From positions 33,784,501 through 33,848,500 of the forward strand of contig NC_050098.1 in the NCBI RefSeq assembly GCF_902167145.1: a stretch of DNA of 64,000 nt, read 5' to 3'. The stretch is from Zea mays (taxonomy: Eukaryota > Streptophyta > Magnoliopsida > Poales > Poaceae). The position numbers and the translations under genes were made by a program. Shown here one piece after another: positions 56,123 through 64,000 of the stretch. The stretch's first letter is position 1. Each line of letters opens with the position of its first letter. Under the pieces are notes generated by a model. It saw only the letters and a list, made by a program, of their open reading frames with translations. It was not told the DNA's origin and made no database searches.

Positions 56123-59100
56123 ATGTCTGAAGATAAAAAAGTTGTTGGTGATTCGAAGCTAAGTCTTTCTGAGGAGATGCATCTGGGTTTTCTTCAATCG
56201 ATGTCGAAGACTAATACAGAGAAGATTACTAAAGAAATTTTGGAGGGTTTATCTGAAGATACTGGTGACAGTGACAGCTATGATGTGGATAGTGGTGGTG
56301 AAGACTCCGAAGATCGACCTTGGCGACAAAGCCATGCGGTTTTTGGCAAATCTAGTATTAAAGAAAATCATCTTGTCAACATGAGAGGCAGATATTTCCG
56401 GGACTTGTCCGTTGTGAGGGCTGATGAAGGAGAGAAGACTTGTCCAACTCCTGAGGAAAATGAAGTCGTGGTATTCCGAAGCTTCTTAAAAGTTGGACTA
56501 CGATTTCCCTTAAGCAGCTTTGTTGTAGAGGTGCTGAAGATATTTGAAATCTATCTTCACCAACTTACCCCCGAAGCAATCATAAGGATGAATATCTTCG
56601 TGTGGGCCGTGAGAAGCCAAGGCTTGGAACCTGATGCGAAAAGCTTCTGCAACATACATGAATTGTTGTACGAAACAAAACCCTGGGGTAAGGAACAGTA
56701 TCACAACAATTTTGGCTGCTACAGCTTCGGCTCCTGGTCTGGGTCAAGCTGCCCCATGCCGACCTTTCGAAAGAGGTGGCCTGGCGACTGGATGACGGAA
56801 TGGTTTTACGTGAAGAATGACTTGAAATCACGAGAAGATATAAAGAAAATCATTATGCGCCCCATCTGGCAACGCTTCGGCCTGCGGAGGCCGAAGGTGG
56901 AAATGAATGAAGCAGCCGAAGAATGCCAGAGAGCCTTCGGTGTTGTTTGCTCTTTTATTGGGACGAGGGATTTGGTGCAAGAACACATTGCCTTCAGAGT
57001 ATGGCCACTTGTGGAAAAATGGGAAATGCCACAGGAGACCATTAAAGAGACTGGCGAAGGTGGACTAGTCAGGATGAAATACACATTTAAGTTCGGAGAT
57101 AAATTCGTTGAGCCAGATGACGACTGGCTAAAAAGCATTGAGACTGTAAGTGATGAACTGCTTGGGGTATATTCAAAGGCCGAAGATACTGCATTGTCAG
57201 CAACCTTCAGAGGCCGAAAGAAGAAGAGGCTGAACCGAGTATTTGACGCAATTGGGTTCGTCTACCCCGACTACCATTATCTAGTGCGGGGTCAAAAAAG
57301 AAAGAATACTTCCTCTGCGAAGGAGACTACTTCAGCCGCTCCTAGTGAGCCGGCGCCGAAGAGGAAAAGGGTAAAGGTTCTCACACACTGGCCACGTTAT
57401 ATTGAACTGGCCATAGTGCCTGAGTTCGCCGGTGAGACCTCTTCGGCCACCGAAGCTAAAGAATCAACCCTGCTGCCAGAAATCGAAGAGTTGGCCGAAG
57501 TGCCAGCAACAGAAAAGATGAAAGAGCCAAGGACTGAAGAAACAAAAACATCAGAAGTTTTAAGTCCTTCAGCAAAGATTGAGACAGGAAAAAGCCAGAA
57601 GGGTCCAACAGTGACCCCGAAAAGAAAAAGGATGGTTAATGTGTTAGACGTTTTGGAGACAATTAAATCTTCAAGCATAACTCCAAAGAAAACTGTTGAA
57701 ACTTCTGAAGTGTCTATTGAAGCCTTTGTTGCTGAAGCTTCGAAGCAACAATTTGAAACTGAAGCTGGGCCTTCAGAGCCCACCAAGGTAAAACCTTTGG
57801 AAACCGAAGAAACAAAAATTACAGAGGCAGCCGAAAAAATAAAAATGTCAGAGCCAATTTTGGTTGAAGAAATTGACACTGCTGCCCCCGAAGCACCTTC
57901 CAAAATATACGATTATATTGTGCGACACGCTTCGGGGAAGAAATTATCCGAAGAAGAGATTTTTGAAGCTAATCACTATGCCAGAGAATTGAAATATCCG
58001 AAGGGGGCACTAGTGTTCAATGGGACAGACGAAGATGACTTCCTATACTGCCTCCCGGACAACAAAGAATTATCTGTCTGCCGGGAGATGGCTAGAAGCA
58101 TGGGGTTTCCGAAGCTTGAAGCTGGACTCTGCGCTATGACGAAGGACGATCTTGCGGATAGCCTTGCATATAATAGTCTGAAGGTGTGAAAATTGTATAT
58201 TTGGAAATTTACAATTTTTGAATCATTCTTTTATTCTTATAGTAATTCTTTTTTCATATAGGGTTTAATACTAAGCAACGCTTTGAGAGCGCAAAAGAAT
58301 GCTGAAGATGAAAGTTATAATATTGCTTTCAACAACCTACGAGCAGAGGTTATCAAGCTGAGGAACGAAGCTTTGGAAAAAGATGAAATTCTGCTTACAC
58401 TAGTGGATAAAATAAAGGAAGACGAAGCTACCTCTAAGGCTCAAGCTGAAGCCCAAAAACGCGAAATTCAGGATCTTCAGAAACAACTGGCCAGGGCTAA
58501 AGAAGAACGCATACTAGAAGAAACAAAATGAGAACTTAGTGATCAATGGGCAAATCATTTGGAAGTAAATGTTGAAGAGCTTCGTGCTTCCAAGAAAAGA
58601 TACTATGATAAATCCATAGAGTGTGTTAAGAGGATAAAATCCAGCTTCGCCAGCATTGGCGCATTCTCTAGCGAAGAGAATTTCACAAGGGGAAATCCAG
58701 AAGGCCCGATTGAATGGATCAGTCACGAAGCTAAGGCCTTCGAAGAAATCTTGAATAGACACATGTGCTTTTTCGGGCGCCAGAGGGATTGCTACTGTGT
58801 TGGAAAGAAAAGGTTGTAAGCATGTGAAATCTTTAGCACAAATCGAAACTGCCTTGTCCACCGAAGACATAAAGGACCCCTCGGCCGAATCAAGCCTGGT
58901 TGGTGGAAAAATTTTCACCGACATTTGGGACAATGGCGGCCGAGAAATGGCTCAAGAGATCATTCAAAGAAGCGAAAAAGGCATTCATGATGCTAGGAAG
59001 ATAGCAGAGGCTGCTGAGAAAGGCACAGAGCCCGAAGGGCAAATAGGTATTAACTAATGGTTTTTATTCTGTTGTAATTTTTGATTCCAGACTTTGCTTA

Positions 59101-59256
59101 GCCATATTTTCTCCTCCCTCAGAAACTGCTGAGGCATCTCCGGGCCCCCACCCGAAGGGGGACGATGAAATTAGAAAAATGGCCGAAGCCATCATGGACA
59201 AAGTTGTCGATCAGCTACTGAACGAAGCTGCTGAAATAGTTCTTAAGGAGGACTAG
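56123..59256 (+). pseudogene. Antisense three-exon gene of element D
   Basis: Exons are 56123-58183, 58262-59046 and 59123-59256, with GT...AG introns and matching phases; TAG stop at 59254. The protein begins MSEDKKVVGDSKLS. Residues about 110-240 ('FLKVGLRFPLSSFVVEVL', 'YLHQLTPEAIIRMNIF', 'WMTEWFYVKND') match the antisense product of element C and follow the same plan as that of element B. A Glu/Thr/Lys-rich linker, a basic cluster (KRKRVKVL) and a coiled coil in exon 2 follow. Exon 1 is open for 687 codons. Exon 2 has a TGA at 58529-58531 (CGA likely before) and a one-base shift near 58790. Function unknown. Confidence 0.78.
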
Positions 59257-59756
59257 ATGCTATTGTAAAAATATTTGGAATGTAACGTGTAATACATTGC
59301 AACTTTGAATGTAATATATAATCTATTTATAGTTCAATTCTTTACGATGCATGAAATTTTGCATACATACCATTTTTTGAGCCTTCGGCGAAAAAACATC
59401 TTCCCTTCTTTTTATGCTTCGTGAAGAAAATCTTTTATATATCACAAGAATTTCCATACTTCTCTGATGAAGAATATCCAAGCTTCGTGAAATATTCACC
59501 GAAGCTATAAAAAAGTTTTATGTTGCCTCTCTAATGAAGCTACACTTCTTCTCAATTTATCTTGTGCCTTAGCACGATTTTCTCTTTTTCAAAGCATTCT
59601 CCGAAGATCGATACTGTATCCCCTTCTTGTTCCACATGCAATATGTTGTATGATGCTTATGTTATGCAAAATGATGTGATGATGTTATGTTATGCAAAAT
59701 GATATTTGTGCCGAAAATACACACATCCCTGCAATAAAGCGCTCAATCTTTTTATA
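59257..59756. other. 3' flank of the antisense gene in element D
   Basis: AT-rich, with repeated 'atgatgttatgttatgcaaa' style words near 59650-59700. No gene seen. Confidence 0.4.
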
Positions 59757-59990
59757 TCAGCGCTGACTTTTCGTTGTAAGCCTCCCTTAGGAGCTTCTTC
59801 GCCTTTTACTTTCAGCGGAATCAGCGTTTATTTTTCGCTGTAAGCCTCCCTTAGGAGCTTCTTCGCCTTTTACTTTCAGCGGAATCGGCGTTGACTTTTC
59901 GCTGTAAGCCTCCCTTAGGAGCTTCTTCGCCTTTTACTTTCAGCAGAATCAGCGTTGACTTTTCGCTGTAAGCTCAGAAAACTTACACTG
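59757..59990. repeat. 64-bp tandem repeats in element D
   Basis: A unit beginning TCAGCG(C/T)TGACTTTTCG recurs at 59757, 59821, 59885 and 59949 (64-bp steps), the last copy partial. It lies between the antisense gene and gag. Confidence 0.9.
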
Positions 59991-60429
59991 CGCTCCCTTA
60001 GGAACGACTTTTTACTGCTTCGAATAAATTGCACTGTGTCCCTTAGAACAAATTTTTGATAATACAAAGGTCCTTCATGCCACCATAAATTTGTATGCTT
60101 CGGCAACTCAAGCCTATGGAGAAGACATATTTTTATTACGGTAAAAGACGAAGCTGTTACAAGAGATTGAAAAACAATAAAAGACACTTAGACTTCCCAT
60201 AGTTGTTCCTTATTAACAAAAAAAGTAATACTGAATGTAAAAATGCGAAAAAACTGCTGTCGAGGTAGGATATTTGTCAGTAAATATGCTTCGACTATGG
60301 CACAGTGCTATTGACTGTGCGAGCTTCGGACTCCTCTCTGAAGTCCCTCTGAAGGTGAGTGTGCTGACTCCCTTCTGGCTGCTGTCCTCGCTGTGTTGGT
60401 GGTGGCAGTGGAGGCTGTTGCCAAGATGC

Positions 60430-61794
60430 TTAGGGTTGACTTGCCGAAGCAACAGAAGCTGCAGAGTGATTGCCTACATATTCTGGGATGTAAGGCGAAT
60501 GGTACGAAGCAGTGTGCATGACCTGCTTCGGCTGACTCTGTTGTGCTGCAGCTTCTGCTATCTCCTTTTGCTTCTGGATGGTGACGTGGCACATCCTGGT
60601 GGTATGGCCCTTGTCTTCACCACAGAATAGACAGTAAATTCTTCTTGGCTGATCCCCAAATCTTCCCCCGAAGCCCCTAGCGCCTCTGCCCCTTGGCGCT
60701 GGCGGCCGAACAGAGCTTTGTTGTTGTCCCGAAGCTTGCGAAGAGTATTGTGGCCTTTGTTGTTGGCTCCCTCTATCATCACTTTGAGTGGAGTTATGAA
60801 TTGACCTGACATGACTCGTATGAAATCTTCCTCTGAAGCCCCTGGTCATTTTAGAGAACCTAAATGCCTCCTCCCTTCTTTGGCAGAAGTCATTGTCGGC
60901 CCGGATGTACTCGTCCATCTTCTGGAGCAGCTTCTTCAAAGTTTGTGGTGGCTTCCTGGCAAAGTATTGCGCTGAAGGTCCCGGTCGAAGCCCCTTAATC
61001 ATGGCCTCAATGACAATTTCATTGGGCACTGTTGGCGCTTGTGCCCTCAGACGCAGAAACCTTCGAACATACGCCTGGAGGTATTCTTCGTGGTCCTGGG
61101 TACACTGGAATAAAGCTTTAGCAGTAGCTGGCTTCGTCTGAAACCCTTGGAAGCTGGTTATCAACATATCCTTCAGCTTCTACCAAGAGGTGATTGTCCC
61201 TGGCCGGAGAGAGGAGTACCAGGTCTGAGCGACACTCTTGACGGCCATGACAAAAGACTTTGCCATGACTGCAGTATTGCCACCATACGAAGATATGGTT
61301 GCTTCATAGCTCATCAAGAATTGCTTCGGGTCTGTATGACCGTCGTACATGGGGAGCTGGGGTGGCTTGTAAGACTGGGGCCATGGTGTTGCCTGCAATT
61401 CTGTTGATAGAGGAGAAGCATCATCGAAAGCAAAATTTTCATGATGGAAATCTTCATACCAGTCGTCCTCATTGTAGAAGCCTTCCTGATGGAGCTCTCT
61501 GTGCGGAGGCCTTCTGTTCTGGTCATCTTGAACAAGATGACGAACCTCTTCGAAAGCTTCATCTATCTGTCTCTGAAGGTCGGCTAAACGAGCCATCTTC
61601 TCCTTTTTTCGTTGCACCTGTTGCTGAAGGATCTCCAGGTTTTGGATCTCCTAATCCAAGTCATCTTCCGGAGGCGTTGGACTAGCAGCCTTCCTCTTCT
61701 GGCTTCGAGCCTCCCTAAGAGAAAGGACGTCCTGATTGGGATCCAACGGTTGCAAAGTAGCAGCCCCTGTCGCTGAAGCTTTTTTCGGCGGCAT
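60430..61794 (-). pseudogene. Element D gag
   Basis: The start ATG at 61794 begins MPPKKASATGAA. A coiled coil (about 61570-61650) precedes the gag core at about 61030-61400 ('QLPMYDGHTDPKQFLMSYE', 'VMAKSFVMAVKS'). A Gly/Arg/Gln-rich segment ends in the variant knuckle CLFCGEDKGHTTRMC near 60600-60650. It aligns well with gag of element C. Two in-frame TAGs (61651-61653 and 61180-61182) interrupt an otherwise single frame. Nothing resembling protease follows before 60430. Confidence 0.85.
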
Positions 61795-61850
61795 GACGAA
61801 GCTGATGCTTGCCGAAGGTGTTCAGAGCTCAAGAAATGTAAGTGAGTTCA

Positions 61851-61867
61851 CCGGAGGTGGGCGCCAA
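61851..61867 (-). other. Probable primer-binding site of element D
   Basis: TTGGCGCCCACC directly follows the 5' LTR on the minus strand, the same word as in element C. Confidence 0.65.
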
Positions 61868-62546
61868 TGTTGGGGACTTGTTCTCAAATGCTATGAATCA
61901 AGAACAAGGCAACACACAATGTTAAATATTAAAGTCCTTCGTCCTTCGAAACATTATTTCCCCTTGGGTATAATGAATTTCGGACGAAGGTTATGAAGGT
62001 CATACCTTCATAGTCATAATAAAAGATTAAGAAAAGATTTATGTACATAATAAGGAAAATAACATAACTACTTTAAACATTACTTATCAATTTATTTCTA
62101 TTCGTTTTTTATATAAATGACGACAAATTACAAATGTACCTTCAGCTTGAAGGAAAGTAAGGGTACAAGCGTGATGTCAATGCCAAGTCCGCGTGAACAG
62201 TACAGGAATATTGTTCATCTATTTATAGGCACGGGACGCAGCCCGTATAAAATTACATTAATGCCCTTCACTTTTATCAATAACTCTATAGTAATTCTTC
62301 GAGGGCTGATTTGGCTTTTCATCTTTAAGTCGGTTTCCCCTTTCTGCTGTCATGCCGAAGCTCCTCTGCACATAGCTTCGTGATTGTTTCATCCTTCGTC
62401 ATGATCGTCTTCCATTTCAGTCAAGCTTCGTCTTGACCATGCTTCTGTATACCCGCAACTTGATTCCGAAGATACCTGCTTGCATACTTAGAAAATATTG
62501 TCAAATCACATTTCTAAGGACCTTCGGAAGCCGAAGGCCCCCAACA
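61868..62546 (-). repeat. 5' LTR of element D
   Basis: 679 bp. TATAAATA on the minus strand at 62220-62227. The same LTR as 55137-55817 with few changes. Confidence 0.9.
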
Positions 62547-62551
62547 GCTGG

Positions 62552-63972
62552 GAAAGAACACACTGAACCCTGGAACTGTTGAGCCACTGAGTGTAGCACC
62601 TGCGGATCTGTCTGTATGCTGAATAGAGTGGATTTTGTCATATTCATGTTTAGGCCCGATGCCTTGCCGAAGTGTATCAGGATTTGTTGTACATTTCTCA
62701 CATCCAGAGTCGTTGGTTTTAGGAAAATCACAGCATCATCAACATAGATACTAGTGCGAACTGCAATATGGTTAGGCTGCATCGGTGTAAGCAACTGATG
62801 ATTAGTGGCAGCATCTAGTAACCGTTGCAATGGGTCCATAGACAATATGAACATCATAGGTGATAGGGGGTCACCTTGCCTGAGGCCAGAATGGTGCCTA
62901 ATTGGTTTGCCCGGTATCCCATTTAGAATAATCTTCGAGGTTGTAGATCCCCAGAGCAAGCACAATAAATCCCTCCATCTTTGCCCAAAGCCCAACCATT
63001 GCATTTGTTCCAACATGAAGTCACATCTCACGCTATCGAAAGCTTTAGAAATATCCAGTTTCATGAACAACATGGGTAATTTTTTTCTTATGGCATAAAG
63101 TGATAACTCCCTGCACGTATTGGTAGTTGTCATGTATGCATCTCCCCTTAATGAAAGCACTTTGGCACGGAGAAACCATCTTAGGTAAAAGGGGGGCCAA
63201 CTTGTTTGCCAGAATTTTAGAAAGTATTTTGGCCACGCTGTGCATGAGACTAATGGGCCTGAAGCTAGAAGGTGATAGTTGCCCTTCTTTCTTTGGTATT
63301 AGAACAATATTTGTAGTGTTCAGAAGGTGTCAGGAAGATGCCCTCAACTCAAACATCTGTTGCAACGCCCTGAGAAGATCATATTTGATAATGAACCAAG
63401 TCGACCTATAGAAGAGGCCGGTAAACCCTCCGGTCTAGGGGAAAAATGATAGACTTGAGCTCTTCTTCAGACAGCTCGCATTCCAAGGAACTCATGTCAT
63501 TTGAAACAATCCCAAGTTCCTCCCAGTTTAGGACAATATCCCTTTCTCTCTATTGCCCAAATAAATTGCCATAAAATTGTTTTAGCAGTCGAGCCTTGTC
63601 CTCATGAGCAGTGGCCAGCGTCCCCTCACTCTCCAAGGAGCAGATGAAGTTTTTCCTTCTTCTAGCATTCGCTTTGATGTGGAAAATTTTTGTGTTAGCA
63701 TCTCCTACTTGTAGCCAAAGCAAACGTGATCTCTGGCGAATTCTAACTTTCCTCAGTGCTGAGAAAGCCAGTATCCTTGCCTTGCCCTTCCTGTGCAATT
63801 CCAATTCAGGAGCGGATAGTTGTCTATGTTTCTGCGCTTCGTCGAGCAACCTCACAACTTCAGCAGCCACCTCGGATTTGAACCTCATTTCATAGTAGTG
63901 TTTCTTTCCCCAAATTTTCAAGGCCTTTGACAACCGACATAGCTTTATATGCATCACCTTGATGTAGTCCAT
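62552..63972 (-). pseudogene. LINE ORF2: pre-RT region and reverse transcriptase core
   Basis: Upstream part (63550-63972) with 'RLLWLQVGDANTKIFH', typical just before RT in plant L1. RT motifs follow: 'KILANKLAPLLP..VSPCQSAFIKGR' (63045-63245), 'MKLDISKAFDSV', 'GLRQGDPLSPMMFIL' and the catalytic YVDDAVIFL near 62740. Frameshifts at about 63100 and 63250-63550 and a stop at 63550 disable it. Confidence 0.82.
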
Positions 63973-64000
63973 AGTTCTAACTGGTCGTACCCAGACCTGA

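Larger units (their letters stand above)
55137..62546 (-). mobile_element. Element D: 7.4-kb gag-only Tat-related retrotransposon with an antisense gene
   Basis: LTRs lie at 55137-55817 and 61868-62546 (8 substitutions and a 2-bp indel, about 1.2%). TSD gctgg lies at 55132-55136 and 62547-62551. The minus strand carries gag (60430-61794) but no protease, RT, RNase H or integrase. The plus strand carries a spliced antisense gene (56123-59256). LTR ends (TGTTGGGG...CCAACA), primer site, gag and antisense protein all resemble element C, so D is a non-autonomous relative that would need another element's pol. Confidence 0.9.
53747..64000 (-). mobile_element. L1-type LINE on the minus strand, interrupted by element D
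   Basis: ORF2 enters from beyond the right edge (RT upstream region at 63550-63972), passes the RT core (62552-63245), is interrupted at TSD gctgg by element D, and resumes at 55131-53879. A run of seven T on the plus strand (53747-53753) is the probable poly(A) tail. The endonuclease lies outside the window. Confidence 0.8.

Noticed and set aside
1..64000. tRNA, rRNA or microRNA genes
   Set aside because: No tRNA boxes with a cloverleaf, and no rRNA stretch was recognised. Hairpins found lie in retrotransposon 3' regions.

Overview
This window looks like intergenic chromosomal DNA of a large-genome panicoid grass, most probably maize (Zea) or a close relative. The evidence is a Sirevirus long terminal repeat (LTR) with maize-type CACCGGAC/GTCCGGT motifs, a solo LTR that I recognise as Huck-like, and almost complete occupation by nested LTR retrotransposons. 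I see no bacterial genes, rRNA, tRNA or CRISPR.

Layout. Bases 1-1072 are the 3' end of a Sirevirus (Ty1/copia) inserted in a decayed L1-type LINE (1073-2887, + strand). Next is a spliced MYB/SANT plus NAM-associated-type gene on the - strand (3158-4479). Its first exon is split by a 48.5-kb stack of insertions and resumes at 53004-53160. A second L1-type LINE on the - strand fills 53747-64000 and is itself interrupted by a 7.4-kb retrotransposon (55137-62546).

The stack is five layers deep, and every junction carries a 5-bp target-site duplication (TSD). Layer 1 is a Ty1/copia element (4480-52998, -; TSD ggtcc/gatcc). Layer 2 is a Tat-lineage Ty3/gypsy element, called C here (8068-50362, +; TSD actgt). 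Layer 3 is a Tekay/Del-type chromovirus, A (14158-45085, -; 4.3-kb LTRs; TSD tcaac). Layer 4 is a Huck-like solo LTR (20115-36093, +; TSD cactt). Layer 5 is a 14-kb Tat-lineage element, B (21617-35696, -; TSD gcatg) whose two 622-bp LTRs look identical. LTR divergence read by eye falls with depth (about 7-8%, 5.6%, about 1.8%, 0%), which matches the nesting order.

How the genes relate. The Tat-lineage elements B and C encode gag, protease, reverse transcriptase, two RNase H regions and integrase on one strand. Element D (55137-62546) keeps gag but has no pol. All three also carry a separate gene on the opposite strand between pol (or gag) and the 3' LTR. These antisense genes have convincing splice sites, and those of C and D have a well-placed TATA box; B also has a TATA box in front of an extra small acidic ORF. 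Each element has its own tandem repeat array in the same 3' region, and B has hairpins with compensatory base changes. Most premature stops are TAG or TGA at places where CAG, TGG or CGA is expected, so methylation-driven C-to-T decay is likely. No gene in the window appears fully intact except possibly the small ORFs at 39456-40325 and 23387-23794.
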